39,777 nt of DNA, from the NCBI GenBank assembly GCA_007693745.1, contig REDA01000028.1, positions 1-39,777 on the forward strand, in the 5' to 3' direction. The translations under genes were made by a program, and so were the position numbers. Position 1 is the first letter of the stretch, and every line of letters starts with the position of its first letter. The DNA comes from Balneolaceae bacterium (lineage in GTDB: Bacteria; Bacteroidota; Rhodothermia; Balneolales; Balneolaceae). The notes under the pieces are model-generated. The model was not told where the DNA came from and did not search any database. It worked only from the letters and a program-made list of their open reading frames with translations. Of this stretch, positions 1 through 10,286 are shown piece by piece.

Positions 1-32
1 AGGTGGTCTGGTTTGGGCTGAAAGAGCCACTG

Positions 33-1673
33 CTACTTCCCAAGTACGGAATTAACGATTTCCACCGCTTCCTGCTGAATCTTTTTCAGGTGCTCCGCTC
101 CTTTGAAGCTCTCGGCATAGATTTTATAGATCTCTTCCGTTCCGGAGGGACGCGCAGCAAACCAGCCGTTTTCCGTCTCCACTTTGAGTCCGCCGATCGC
201 GGCATCGTTTCCGGGGGCGCGGGTCAGTTTTTTCAGAATCGGCTCCCCGGCCATCGTGTCGGCTTTTACCTGATCGGGGGAGAGCCCGGAGAGTACCTTC
301 TTCTCTTCGAGGCCGGCCGGTGCATCCATCCGTTCATAGACCGGGCTTCCAAACTGTTTTTCGAGCTCTCTGTACTGTTCGTCCGGACCCTTTCCGGTTC
401 TGGCTGTCATTTCAGCAGCCAGCAGGCAGAGAATGATTCCGTCCTTGTCGGTTGACCAGACCGTGCCGTTTTTCCGGAGGAAGGAAGCCCCGGCGCTCTC
501 TTCACCGCCAAAGCCATAGGAGCCGTCGAGCAGGCCATCCACGAACCATTTGAATCCAACCGGTACTTCCGACAGTTTTCTGCCGATGGAGGCAGCCACG
601 CGGTCGATCATGCTGCTGGAAACCAGCGTTTTCCCCACGGCTGCATCCGGGCTCCAGCCTGGCCGGTTTTCAAAAAGATAGCGAATGGCTGCGGAGAGGT
701 AATGATTCGGATTCATCAAACCCGTTTTGGTAACGATCCCGTGGCGGTCGAAATCGGTATCGTTGCCAAATGCGATATCATACTTATCTTTCAGGCTGAT
801 CAGGCTGGCCATCGCCCAGGGAGAGGAGCAGTCCATCCTGATTATGCCGTCTCTGTCCACACTCATGAAGCTGAACGTCTGATCCACCCGCGGATTCACC
901 ACTTCGAGCTCAAGCCCATATGTCTCCGCGATCGGTTCCCAGTAGGCGATCCCGGATCCACCCATCGGGTCGGCTCCGATCTTCAGTCCCGATTCCCGGA
1001 TCACCTCCATATCGATCACTTCAGCCAGTTCGTCTGTGTAGGGGCGCAGAAAATCGAAAGGCTGAACGGATTCCCTCCTCAGTGCCTTTGCAAGCGGCAC
1101 TCTTTTCACTCCAACCAGCCCCTTTTTGAGATACTGGTTGGCCCGCAGTTCGATGATGGCGGTGATCTCCCCGCCCGCGGGTCCGCCATGGGTGGCGTTA
1201 TACTTAAATCCGCCGTCCGCCGGGGGATTGTGCGAGGGAGTGATGACCACACCGTCAGCTTTTGGATGGGAACTGTTGCGGTTCCAGTTCAAGATGGCGT
1301 GAGAGACGGCGGGGGTGGGGGTGTAACCAAATCCATCCTGATAGCGCACTTCAACACCGTTGGCAGCAAACACTTCGATGGCAGAGACCATAGCCGGTTC
1401 CGACAGCGCATGGGTGTCGATCCCAAGATAGAGGGGGCCTCTGATTGAGTTCTCCCTTCTGTAATCGGCCACGGCCTGACTAATCGCCAGTATGTGATTT
1501 TCGTTAAATGTGTTGTGAAGTGAAGAGCCTCTGTGCCCGGATGTGCCGAATCGGATCGCGTGAAGCGGATTCTCCGGATCGGGCTGTTCGGTGAAATATT
1601 TCGTGATCAGTCGGGGTATATTCTCGAGCAGGGTGTGCGGGGCTTGTTTTCCGGCAAGTGGGTGGGCAGACAC
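33..1673 (-). CDS. pgm: Phosphoglucomutase, alpha-D-glucose phosphate-specific
   Basis: This cytosolic enzyme of the phosphohexomutase family interconverts glucose-1-phosphate and glucose-6-phosphate, linking glycolysis to glycan and nucleotide-sugar synthesis. All four family signatures are visible: FGTSGHRGS near residue 42, the phosphoserine loop TPSHNP near 145, the magnesium loop DTDFD at 305-309 and the sugar-binding GGEESAGAS near 390. The phosphate-binding RPSGTEE lies near 510. The 546-residue length equals that of the E. coli Pgm type. The start is a GTG preceded by AGGAGG at a 5-base spacing, a much stronger ribosome site than most genes here have. The gene stands apart, 290 bp downstream of the neighbouring glycoside hydrolase. 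Confidence 0.96.
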   Translation of the reverse strand: MSAHPLAGKQAPHTLLENIPRLITKYFTEQPDPENPLHAIRFGTSGHRGSSLHNTFNENHILAISQAVADYRRENSIRGPLYLGIDTHALSEPAMVSAIEVFAANGVEVRYQDGFGYTPTPAVSHAILNWNRNSSHPKADGVVITPSHNPPADGGFKYNATHGGPAGGEITAIIELRANQYLKKGLVGVKRVPLAKALRRESVQPFDFLRPYTDELAEVIDMEVIRESGLKIGADPMGGSGIAYWEPIAETYGLELEVVNPRVDQTFSFMSVDRDGIIRMDCSSPWAMASLISLKDKYDIAFGNDTDFDRHGIVTKTGLMNPNHYLSAAIRYLFENRPGWSPDAAVGKTLVSSSMIDRVAASIGRKLSEVPVGFKWFVDGLLDGSYGFGGEESAGASFLRKNGTVWSTDKDGIILCLLAAEMTARTGKGPDEQYRELEKQFGSPVYERMDAPAGLEEKKVLSGLSPDQVKADTMAGEPILKKLTRAPGNDAAIGGLKVETENGWFAARPSGTEEIYKIYAESFKGAEHLKKIQQEAVEIVNSVLGK

Positions 1674-1963
1674 GGTTTCCTCCTTTTTGGTTTTTCTCTT
1701 TGGTATCGCTGAAAAATGGGGTTAAATCGGAATAATGGCAAATGAATCCTTTTGGGATAGCGGTTTTTTTATCAAGGAATTCCGATGTGGTATTCTTGAA
1801 AGGATCGGGTGTACAGATGTTAAGGAAAAATCCTGCTCTAACCACAACAGGCTGTCAAGCCGAAGTAAATCATGTCTGTCTTTGAATAATTACAGTGAAA
1901 CGTTCAGCAATATCTTCTTTTTCTTTACATAACAGCAAAGTAACGTTTGTGTTTTTGGCTCTC

Positions 1964-4360
1964 CTAATTTTTCAAAGTACGCTGGTATTGAACAAGCTGT
2001 TCACCGGGAAAAAGCTTTTTCTCCTCTCCCTTCCATACAAAAAGGCCTTCTACTCCCTCCGGTAGTGTTACAAGAGCCTCAATAGCGTCCCCCACGGTAG
2101 TTATTGCAAGCTTTATCTCTCCATTCGGATGCGGAACAGCTGCTTCAAACCACTCCAGATGGCCCGGCTGGGGTTTAATAACCACACTTCTGAATCCGGG
2201 TGAATCGGGCCGGATTCCCGCCACGGTTGCCAGAAAGTCATAATTTGGGCTGGCGCTCCAGGCGTGGGCATCCGATCGGCTCGGCTCCGGGTGTTCGGGA
2301 AAGGTGGTCATCCCAAGAGCCAGCGCTTCATACCATGGATCCAGCTGGCTGAGGTATTCATTGCCCATTCCGGCGGTATTCATTGCACGGTTCAGGTAGA
2401 ACCGGAAATAGTAGGTGGCCTGAACCAGATCTTCCTCTTCAAGAATCCGTCTCATCAGCCCTGCCTGTTCACCTGCATCAACAAGGCCTGTCAGCAGAGC
2501 CAGAATGTTTGCATGCTGGCTAAAGCGGTCATGATCCGGCGTATCCGCCATCATATTTCGTTCACTGTTCCATCCCTGCTCGGGAATGGTTACCTGCAGC
2601 TGGCCGATCAGCTCCCGATAGCGGGCTGCATCATGCTGGTAACCATACGCCTCTGCCAGCTCCAGGGCATATTGCAGGGCATAAAGAAACTGCAGTGAAA
2701 TCACAATTGAATGGCCGTCATCAGCGCCCGGGGGGGTGCCTCTCGAAAAGCCATTTGCTGCATCCACATAGTTCCACCAGGGCATCGGACCCAAAATTCC
2801 AGGTTCATCGTCAAGATGCGATTCATACCAGCTGATCACACTTCGTATTCCCGGAAAAAACTGTGAAATAAATTCATCATCGCTCCGGTGCATCCAGTAG
2901 TCGTGCACCATTGCGATCCAGAGCAGAGAATAGGGTGGAATATACTGCGGGTGGTGCGAGGGATACCGGCTCATGGTGATTCCGTCGGGCATTCTCGACT
3001 GATCAAACTGACTGATTGCATTACGCATCAGGCGGTCATCACCATCCACATAGAGGGAGATCAGTGCCTGAATCCGGGTATCTCCAACGTACTGCAGCTG
3101 TTCGTAGTAAGCGCAGTCCCAGTAGGTTTCAAACGCATTGATTCTTGCGGTTCGCCAGCCCGCCTCCCAGATCTCAGAGAGGGAGTCATCACTGCTTAAA
3201 AACCAGCCATTTTCCTCAAAAGGGTAAGCAGTAAAGAGTCCATGCAGGTCATGAATCACCAGTGGTTCGTCAGCCGTTTCTATTTCGAGCTTGATATACC
3301 TGTAAGAGCGCAGCCAGAGGGTCTGAAACCTGAACAGTTCTGTGCCGTCGGGATGGAAGAGGTCATAAAACCCGAGGATCGTTTTTCCTTCGATCTCATT
3401 TCGATTGCCTTTCGTGTTGTCTTCATAGCGAAGGGATTCGGCGTAGGTCAGTTTTATTGAAGCTCCCTCGCCCTTTGATACTTCCAACACCGGATAGGCA
3501 TTGGTGATGAAGCCCTGATCCAGAAGTAGTGTAACTCTGCTCGCCTGCGGAATCACCAGGGGTGCCTCTCCTTTCAGAAATCCCTCATCCACGTCTGCGC
3601 CCTCTGATCTTCTCACAGATTGGATCCTTTTCCGGCTCTCTTCCATCAAAGGGATCTCCCTTGGCACCAGGCTCCATCCGTACAGGTTTCCGTAGGGACT
3701 GGTTCCCCTTGGCTGTCCCCGCTGATAGAGCCTCACCTCATGCCATCCGGCATCATCAAAAAGCGGCTCTTTCCATCCATGCGGATAGCCGGAAGCGTCA
3801 AAGCGTTCGCCATGCGGTGCTGCATAGTAGCCATCCACATCCTGATAAGTGACCCTCAGTGGTGAATATCCATCATTTTTTTTCACCTTCCAGGTTTGAT
3901 CTGTATTGAGAACCGATTCTGCTTCACCATTTCCCTGAAGGATAAATGCCGTTTTGTGAGAGTGGTGCTGAAGGGCATTGAATTCCCCGAAATTCCATAC
4001 TGTTGCAGCAACGGTATTCTCTCCCAACGTCAGATATGGCGCTATATCCACGGTTTCAAAACGCCAGTGATGCTTGTCGCCTGCAGCCGGGCCTTTTACC
4101 ACAGAAACCCCGTTCACAAAAAAGCGATATCGCGTGTCGCCTGAAACATGAACAATAAATGACTCCGGGAGGGAGTCGGTATGAAATGAACGGCGAAAGT
4201 GAAATACTCCGTAGTCGGTTCCCGATTCAAGGGGATGGGTAATCCAGTATGCATCCCATGTCTGAGTTGTGATATCAGCTGAAATCCGATCCATACTCTG
4301 AGCATGGATCTTGCCGGTGCTGACAAAAACAATAAAAATGATAACCCATTTTAATCTCAT
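1964..4360 (-). CDS. Alpha-L-rhamnosidase-like glycoside hydrolase (GH78-type), secreted
   Basis: A secreted enzyme that probably removes terminal rhamnose (or a related sugar) from plant or algal glycans or glycosides. A signal peptide (hydrophobic run after MRLKW, ending near HAQS) is followed by N-terminal β-sandwich regions with a carbohydrate-binding character (about residues 25-370). An (α/α)6-barrel-like region follows (about 380-720), then a short β C-terminal domain. The barrel contains the motif DCAYYEQLQYVGDTR, which corresponds to the acidic catalytic region of GH78 enzymes. I chose the ATG at 4360 because AGGAGG lies just upstream; the frame stays open for 14 codons further. Family placement is by overall pattern and the substrate is unproven. 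No transporter or other glycan genes flank it. Confidence 0.8.
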   Translation of the reverse strand: MRLKWVIIFIVFVSTGKIHAQSMDRISADITTQTWDAYWITHPLESGTDYGVFHFRRSFHTDSLPESFIVHVSGDTRYRFFVNGVSVVKGPAAGDKHHWRFETVDIAPYLTLGENTVAATVWNFGEFNALQHHSHKTAFILQGNGEAESVLNTDQTWKVKKNDGYSPLRVTYQDVDGYYAAPHGERFDASGYPHGWKEPLFDDAGWHEVRLYQRGQPRGTSPYGNLYGWSLVPREIPLMEESRKRIQSVRRSEGADVDEGFLKGEAPLVIPQASRVTLLLDQGFITNAYPVLEVSKGEGASIKLTYAESLRYEDNTKGNRNEIEGKTILGFYDLFHPDGTELFRFQTLWLRSYRYIKLEIETADEPLVIHDLHGLFTAYPFEENGWFLSSDDSLSEIWEAGWRTARINAFETYWDCAYYEQLQYVGDTRIQALISLYVDGDDRLMRNAISQFDQSRMPDGITMSRYPSHHPQYIPPYSLLWIAMVHDYWMHRSDDEFISQFFPGIRSVISWYESHLDDEPGILGPMPWWNYVDAANGFSRGTPPGADDGHSIVISLQFLYALQYALELAEAYGYQHDAARYRELIGQLQVTIPEQGWNSERNMMADTPDHDRFSQHANILALLTGLVDAGEQAGLMRRILEEEDLVQATYYFRFYLNRAMNTAGMGNEYLSQLDPWYEALALGMTTFPEHPEPSRSDAHAWSASPNYDFLATVAGIRPDSPGFRSVVIKPQPGHLEWFEAAVPHPNGEIKLAITTVGDAIEALVTLPEGVEGLFVWKGEEKKLFPGEQLVQYQRTLKN

Positions 4361-4674
4361 CTGTTCCTCCTGATTCCGTTCTTTACGGCTATAAAGTGAC
4401 ACAGAGCCTGACTCTTATCCTGATTGCCCACTGACCGGCAATTGCATTCGGTGTCTTTACTCAGGCCATTTGCACAGCTCAGCAGAGCGCCGTTTTACGG
4501 CTACCTGAGGGGGCGGAATCCACGGATAAAATTCGAATCTGATTCTTGAAAAATGGTATTAAATCCACTCAATGGCAACTATCGTGAGCGGGCCGCATCC
4601 AATGGTTTCGCTATTGTGTATCAACCCTGCATTCCTCCTTTTTGTTTGCGGTTTCTGACGCTGCCGCAAACGGA
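4361..4674. other. Intergenic stretch with one inverted repeat
   Basis: About 314 bp between two minus-strand genes. I see no gene. Near the left edge an 8-bp inverted repeat (GTTTGCGG at 4644-4651 and CCGCAAAC at 4664-4671) lies 3 bp beyond the stop codon of the left gene. It lacks a U-tract on either strand, so it is not a classical terminator but could protect the 3' end of that mRNA. Confidence 0.5.
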
Positions 4675-7653
4675 TCAAAACGGAATCACCGCCTTTACCC
4701 TGTAATAGACCTCCTGATTCCGTTCCTTTCCAAGATCCTGAACCGGCTGGGCGTACCCCAGGCTGTGCACAAGTGACAGGGGACCCAGTTGCAGTACATT
4801 TTTCAGCTCCAGTCCGGCGCCGGCGCGTTTTACATAGCTTTCACCGGGTCCGGCCTGTTCGGTGCGAACCATCCCCGCATCCAGAAACGCACTCAGTGTG
4901 GTGCGTCTCAGGCTCACAATCCCAAGAAACCGGGTGTTCAGATCCGAAATAAACGGTATCCGGTATTCCAGGGTACCAAAAAAGAGCCTGTCGCCGGTCA
5001 CGTAGTCACTAAAGCCTCTCACCCGTTCTGCGTCGGTATAGAGAACATCGAGTCCCGGCAGTGCCGCTCCGATCTCAATTTCGTCAAATCGGCTGAAGCC
5101 GATATAATCCTGCACAAAGGCATTACCACTCTGTGCAATGGCTCTTCCATAGAGATAGAAACGTGTGGAGCCGGGCGCAGGCAGAACGGCATACGCTGTC
5201 AGATCGGTTCGGATGAATTCTGTTTCTCCACCCAGAAATGCAGCGGCAGCCGTAATTCGCGGTTCCACTCCCCAGCCATTGAGAGGATGTATGAGATTGT
5301 GCAGGTAGGGTTTCTGTTTTTGGATTCTCATCCCTATCCTGAGGTCGTTCTGCCAGCCACTCTCGGGAAATCCAAGTACCGGGCCGGAACCCTCCCGGTC
5401 CCAGAACCGGGATCCATCGGTATAATCGAACCGGAACCGGCTGTAGAGCGTCGTGTTTACGAATGGCGAGTCGATCCAGTCGCGCGGCAGGGATGCCAGT
5501 AAAAAAGCGCCGGAGTTGGTTGTAACCAGAAAGTCTCTTTCATAGATCCGGGCAGTAAAACTGTTGTGATAGGCGTTCAGGCTCAGCTGAGGACGAAACT
5601 GATTGTTCATATAGGAGAGGAAGATGAGGCTGTTCTCTTCGAAATTCGTGAATGAAATCGCCCCAAGCGCTGTGAACATGTGGTTGGACAACGGCTCACT
5701 GAATGCTGTGATAAGCCCTATACCCGTATTATCGCTGCCGATCAGCGGAAAGGGAATGGTGGTAACGTGCGAGATATTCCGGAACGAACGGTATCCGGCA
5801 CGCGAGCGGATCAGCGAGGGATCCGGATCTATTCGGGATGGAATGACCGCGGGGGGTGTATGGGTAAGCCACCGGCTGTAGGAGGGATTGATCACGGCCT
5901 GATCCGTTTCACTTCTTCTCGCTGCGTCTATCAGATAGGCCTTGCTGTCTCGTTTGGTATCTGTTGCGGTAATCACCAGCCGGCCTTCTGTATGGAGTGA
6001 ATCGGCCGGAAGCCACTGCCTTGCCGTCCCTCCGGTAAAGAGAAACGTCACACGCTCTTCATTCGCCTCATCCAAAAATGGGTCTGTAACAAAAATGTTG
6101 GGCACCTGGTCGCGCAGGCTGGTATAGAGAAGCCGGGTTCCGTCCGGACTCCAGACAGGATGCCGGTCATCCTCTTCCGGCCGTGTCAGGCTAAGCACCT
6201 CACCGCTCTGGAGGTTTCGTACTGCAATGTGGCGGGAGCCATCTGCTTCAAATGTGGCGTATGCCAGGTGTGTGCCGGCAGGGTGCATCGCCAGCCAGCC
6301 GATCTGATGATCTCCTTCATAGCGGGTCAGCCTCTCTTCCGCTCCATCAAAGAGAGTTTTGGAAAAGATATTTCCTGTGCCGGATTCATTGACCACATAG
6401 AAAAGCTTATCGCCGTCGGGAGTAAAAACCGGGTTGGAGGCCCTGCGCGAATGCGTGAGGCGCTCCCTTCTGCCTGTCTCCGCATCTGAAATGTAGAGAT
6501 CGTTGATCAGGGAACCGTACTGCCCTCTTGTGATGGCGCTGTAGGCAATGCGGGTACCATCAGGGCTCCAGCTCAGCGGAGGACGGATGGAACCCTCGCT
6601 GAGTACCCTCCTGTTCCGTGTGGAGTCATTTTGAGCCACATAGAGCTGGAGATAGGGCTCCTCTGCCGACTTCAGAGCCAGAACCGCTATTTTTGTGGTA
6701 TCGGGACTAAAACGAAGATCCTGGATAAACTGTCCGGGCAGCGATTCGGCTTTGGATCCGAGAGAATCACTTCGTTCCATCTGACCGGCCAGCGAGTGGT
6801 AGTAGATGGCCATATGCCGGCGCCACTCCTCCTCAAATTCCGGAAATGACGTTCCGGTTACCTCCTTAAATCCCTCCTCAAAATCGTGCAGGCGGATCAG
6901 GCCGAACAGCTTTTTCTCCCTCTGTTCCAGTATTTTCGGAAGCAGGGAGTCGCCATAGACGGATGCGAAATAACGGAGCTGTGAATTTCCGGTGGCATAC
7001 ATCAGCTGTCCGTTGAGAAGCGAACTGCCATCACGGAATGAGGGGCGGCCGTCATAAAAAGCGGCTCTGAGCAGGGCGTCTCCCCGCAGTGCATGCCAGG
7101 GTTCGGTCATGTACTGAGCTATTCCCTCCGTCCAGGGAACCGGCAGGCCCGGCGCGGTACCGAGAGTTCCGATCAGGGGAATGTTTGATTTGACCGCTTC
7201 AAAATGGAAAATATGTGCCAGTTCGTGTGCAAGTACGGTTCGAAGCCACTTTTCCGGGCCTGACCACTGAACAGCCACGTCGTTGAGATTGACCCAGATA
7301 TTGGTATAGGCTCTTGAGAAGGGGACGGCAAACCCGTTGATGATTTCATCCTCATCGCTCAGAAAAATCCGGATTTTATAGTCGAATGTGACCCCCATGT
7401 TTTCAGAGAGTGCCTGGTAGGCTGCTTCGGCAATGGAAGCCGCTTCATATTCGATACCGGAGAGATGCTCCGGGTAGTTGATGATAAAATGATCCGTTTC
7501 AGCGCTGACCCAGTTCAGCTCCGGGTGATTCCGGTTATTGAATATGGAAAAACCGACCGGTACATGCTGGGAAAAGAGCAGAACCGGATCTGTTAAAAAA
7601 AGCAGGGGGATGAGAATGGCTGTCAGCAGAGGTGTGTGGATTCTCGAAGACAT
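4675..7653 (-). CDS. Secreted gluzincin-like/PD40 β-propeller protein with C-terminal β-barrel
   Basis: A large cell-envelope protein of unknown substrate. In order it has a signal peptide, then a metallopeptidase-like domain with the zinc motif HELAH and a downstream WTEGIAQY (candidate third ligand Glu), as in gluzincins. Several TolB/PD40-type propeller repeats follow (motifs such as SWSPDGT, VFTPDGD, VWSPDGT). A long C-terminal section rich in alternating hydrophobic strands resembles an outer-membrane barrel and ends in ...VIPF. The terminal Phe is typical of barrels recognised by the BAM machinery. I prefer the ATG at 7653; a GTG at 7737 extends the frame by 28 charged residues that would precede the signal peptide. 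It may be a surface peptidase or a scaffold; activity is inferred only. Confidence 0.8.
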   Translation of the reverse strand: MSSRIHTPLLTAILIPLLFLTDPVLLFSQHVPVGFSIFNNRNHPELNWVSAETDHFIINYPEHLSGIEYEAASIAEAAYQALSENMGVTFDYKIRIFLSDEDEIINGFAVPFSRAYTNIWVNLNDVAVQWSGPEKWLRTVLAHELAHIFHFEAVKSNIPLIGTLGTAPGLPVPWTEGIAQYMTEPWHALRGDALLRAAFYDGRPSFRDGSSLLNGQLMYATGNSQLRYFASVYGDSLLPKILEQREKKLFGLIRLHDFEEGFKEVTGTSFPEFEEEWRRHMAIYYHSLAGQMERSDSLGSKAESLPGQFIQDLRFSPDTTKIAVLALKSAEEPYLQLYVAQNDSTRNRRVLSEGSIRPPLSWSPDGTRIAYSAITRGQYGSLINDLYISDAETGRRERLTHSRRASNPVFTPDGDKLFYVVNESGTGNIFSKTLFDGAEERLTRYEGDHQIGWLAMHPAGTHLAYATFEADGSRHIAVRNLQSGEVLSLTRPEEDDRHPVWSPDGTRLLYTSLRDQVPNIFVTDPFLDEANEERVTFLFTGGTARQWLPADSLHTEGRLVITATDTKRDSKAYLIDAARRSETDQAVINPSYSRWLTHTPPAVIPSRIDPDPSLIRSRAGYRSFRNISHVTTIPFPLIGSDNTGIGLITAFSEPLSNHMFTALGAISFTNFEENSLIFLSYMNNQFRPQLSLNAYHNSFTARIYERDFLVTTNSGAFLLASLPRDWIDSPFVNTTLYSRFRFDYTDGSRFWDREGSGPVLGFPESGWQNDLRIGMRIQKQKPYLHNLIHPLNGWGVEPRITAAAAFLGGETEFIRTDLTAYAVLPAPGSTRFYLYGRAIAQSGNAFVQDYIGFSRFDEIEIGAALPGLDVLYTDAERVRGFSDYVTGDRLFFGTLEYRIPFISDLNTRFLGIVSLRRTTLSAFLDAGMVRTEQAGPGESYVKRAGAGLELKNVLQLGPLSLVHSLGYAQPVQDLGKERNQEVYYRVKAVIPF

Positions 7654-7847
7654 AAGCGGCGGGTTATCGGTTTTGGATGGTGGGTGCGGGTTTTGAGATT
7701 CAGGATTGAAATCAGGTTTTCTCTTTTCACCCGGCACTCCGCAACTCAGGGATCTGATTCAAAAAAACCGTATCCCCGGCCAGCCCACCCCGGCTTTTAA
7801 AACCGGAGGCTGACGGAGTACGGTGAGAAAAATCATACTGAATTCAG

Positions 7848-9617
7848 TTAATCAATCAGAATGCTGAAAGGCATTCGTGCCTGGGCTCCCCGGGTGTTCA
7901 TTGCGGCCCGGTACTGTTCGAGCAGCGGATAGAGCGGACCCAGCTCTGTTTTCAGATGTCTGGTGCGGGCTTTATCACCCATCCCCTCGAGAATATTCTC
8001 GAAGAAGGTTTTCTGTTCCGGATAGAAGATCACGCGATACTCTTCTGTTTCTGAAAGTTCGGCTGCCAGTTCAACAGAACGATCGAGGCCACCGATCACA
8101 TCCACGAGACCGAGTTCAAATGCCCGGTTACCGCTGTACACACGTCCCTCTGCAATCAGACGGACCTCCTCATCGCTCATGTTGCGGCCTTCTGCCACTA
8201 CATTGATAAACCGGTCGTACCCCTCTTCAATGAACTCCTGAAAAATCGCTCTCTCAGCCGGATTCATCTGTCGGGATGGGTTTGGGAGGTCGGAAAACTG
8301 ACCCGTTTTCACCACATCGGTTCGTATTCCCATTTTATCATTCAGCAGTTCTTCCACGTTAAAAAAGAGGCCGAAGATACCGATGGAGCCGGTGATGGTA
8401 TTGGACTGCGCTACGATGGTGTCGGCCGGCATGGAGATCCAGTACCCTCCGGATGCGGCAACATTGCCCATTGAAATGACAACAGGCTTCTCCTTCTGCA
8501 GGCGTTCAAGCTCATGACGGATCTGTTCTGAGGCAAAGACGGATCCACCGGGGCTGTTCACTCTCACGACAACTCCTTTGATCCGGTCGTTGTCACGGAT
8601 CCGTTCAATCTCCCGGATCATTCTTCTGTCCTGGATGCCGGAACCCGATTCACTGCCAATATCGCCGTCTGCAAAAAGAACGGCGATACGATCGCGCGTT
8701 CTCGGCTCGGAAATCGTCTCGCCGCTTCGGTTAAACCGGTTTGCTGTGATCAGATTCACATCATCATCCTCTTCTCTTTCGGTGAGGATACGGAGAACAT
8801 TTTTCACTTCATCACGATAGTGAATACCCTCGGCAAAGCCGTGCTCGAGAGCGTCTTCCACCCGTCGGATCAGAAACTCATCGCTGATCTGCCTGACCCT
8901 CTCCTCGCTGAGTCCGCGGCTGGCTGCCACAGCTTCGATGGAGATATTATTCAGATCTGTCAGAAACTCCAGTGTCTGTTCGCGGTCTTCTGCGCTTCGG
9001 CTGCTGTTCATGAAGGTTTCAACAGCGCTTTTATACTCGCCAACAACAAAAATTTCGGGTTCCACACCTATTTTTTCAAACATCTCCCTCAGGTAGATTC
9101 CCTCACTCGCAAGCCCGGTAAAGTCAATTCCGCCGTAGGGGTGAATGTACACCGAGTCGGCAACAGAAGAGAGGTAATACCCTGCTTCCGAGTAATAGCC
9201 GGCATAGCTGACAATAAACTTTCCGCTCTCTTTAAAAGCCTCCAGTTCATTACGGAGCTCCTGCCGAAGCGCCTGTCCACCCCCGATTGTACCGGCCTCA
9301 AGAAAGATGCCCTTGATTTTATCACTCTCTGCAGCTGAACGGATCGCTTTACGAAGATCATTCAGACCTGAAACCGGAGCATCACCGATATTTCCGATCA
9401 GCGGAACAGGTATGGGGAAATCAAAATCGTCCGGGGAGCTTCGCTCTGCGAGAACCCTGCCGTTCAGATTCAGGTGCAGAATCGTATTCTCCTTTACCTC
9501 TACCTTATCTGAAGGAGATAAAATCGCGATGAAGGTAAGGCTGAAGAAAAAGCTGATGAAGAAGAAAAGGATGATTGCTGTAAATACAGCAAATACTGTT
9601 TTAAAGAAAGATTTCAT
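7848..9617 (-). CDS. sppA: Signal peptide peptidase SppA, 67K type
   Basis: A membrane-anchored serine protease that degrades cleaved signal peptides. An N-terminal transmembrane segment is followed by two tandem S49 (ClpP-fold) domains. The catalytic lysine is expected in the first domain (EYKSAVE near residue 203). The nucleophilic serine lies in the second domain, in the motif AASGGYW near residue 380. At 589 residues the length matches the long, double-domain type of E. coli rather than the short Gram-positive type. The ATG at 9617 starts a Lys-Ser-Phe-Phe-Lys leader ahead of the membrane segment. It may be read as a unit with the downstream metallopeptidase-like gene, 194 bp away. Confidence 0.95.
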   Translation of the reverse strand: MKSFFKTVFAVFTAIILFFFISFFFSLTFIAILSPSDKVEVKENTILHLNLNGRVLAERSSPDDFDFPIPVPLIGNIGDAPVSGLNDLRKAIRSAAESDKIKGIFLEAGTIGGGQALRQELRNELEAFKESGKFIVSYAGYYSEAGYYLSSVADSVYIHPYGGIDFTGLASEGIYLREMFEKIGVEPEIFVVGEYKSAVETFMNSSRSAEDREQTLEFLTDLNNISIEAVAASRGLSEERVRQISDEFLIRRVEDALEHGFAEGIHYRDEVKNVLRILTEREEDDDVNLITANRFNRSGETISEPRTRDRIAVLFADGDIGSESGSGIQDRRMIREIERIRDNDRIKGVVVRVNSPGGSVFASEQIRHELERLQKEKPVVISMGNVAASGGYWISMPADTIVAQSNTITGSIGIFGLFFNVEELLNDKMGIRTDVVKTGQFSDLPNPSRQMNPAERAIFQEFIEEGYDRFINVVAEGRNMSDEEVRLIAEGRVYSGNRAFELGLVDVIGGLDRSVELAAELSETEEYRVIFYPEQKTFFENILEGMGDKARTRHLKTELGPLYPLLEQYRAAMNTRGAQARMPFSILID

Positions 9618-9680
9618 GGAAAGGTTTTTTTAGATTAACAGATCTATGCCCTACGGGAATTTACTCAAGAATGTTTCAAA

Positions 9681-10049
9681 TTAAAGGTTGCTGCATTTTA
9701 TAAAACGGCTATGGATAAAATAACCAATAACCGCAAAAAATAGTCCGGAGAAAAGGAAGGCAGCCAAAACGACTCCTGCCACATCTTCATCCGGATTCAT
9801 ATATCGTAACACAGCGATCAAGCCGGCAGCAATAAACCCGCCAAATACAAAACCAGTGATGACCCCGGTCTTGAAGTTTTTACCTGCAAGTTCATATGCG
9901 AGGCCGGCACCAAGAAAAACAATTCCGAAAAATGCGAATGCGGTCCAGTTCCAATTCCACCCATCGACATAAATATTCCCAAAAAATGGAATGATCAATA
10001 ACCCGATTGTTATTAGAATGGGTTTTAAAAAAATTCTTTTTCTGTTCAT
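9681..10049 (-). CDS. Small membrane protein, four predicted TM helices
   Basis: I do not recognise a family. The 122-residue product is almost entirely hydrophobic, with about four membrane spans (around residues 9-28, 34-52, 60-82 and 88-112) and basic residues at the N-terminus (MNRKR) and between spans. It begins with an ATG and lies 63 bp upstream of sppA on the same strand, so co-transcription is possible. The length and the even spacing of hydrophobic blocks separated by charged turns support a real protein. Function is unknown. Confidence 0.65.
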   Translation of the reverse strand: MNRKRIFLKPILITIGLLIIPFFGNIYVDGWNWNWTAFAFFGIVFLGAGLAYELAGKNFKTGVITGFVFGGFIAAGLIAVLRYMNPDEDVAGVVLAAFLFSGLFFAVIGYFIHSRFIKCSNL

Positions 10050-10146
10050 CTGCGCTCACACAATCTGAATAAATCTACACATTTAAGAAATGAATTCCTT
10101 TGTGGAGTTTGGTACATCCATGATCTTTTGCAGCTTTCAAATACAC

Positions 10147-10282
10147 GGGCTTTTGAAAAACTGTTCTTTTGCCAACTATCATCGTTGGCGCAAATTTAAA
10201 ATTCTCACTGTTGGTAAACTGGTTGCGGTTTACCATTTGCTTACGCTTTGATCTTGTGCAAAACTAAATGTTTTGAAAGCCC
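10147..10282. repeat. Dispersed inverted-repeat element, copy 1
   Basis: An approximately 136-bp element with imperfect terminal inverted repeats (GGGCTTTTGAAAAAC at the left, GTTTTGAAAGCCC-like at the right). It recurs at 22924 and 33608. An internal pair, TTTGCCAAC (10168-10176) and GTTGGTAAA (10210-10218), is complementary with one G-T pair. The right end is only 4 bp beyond the stop codon of the minus-strand DUF5686-type gene. No transposase is associated. Confidence 0.85.
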
Positions 10283-10286
10283 AACA

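Noticed and set aside
702-1448. A 248-codon plus-strand frame inside pgm
   Set aside because: It is antisense to conserved catalytic sequence of phosphoglucomutase, with no recognisable protein features.
4789-5502. A 237-codon plus-strand frame
   Set aside because: It is antisense to the β-barrel part of the minus-strand PD40 protein and has no domain character.
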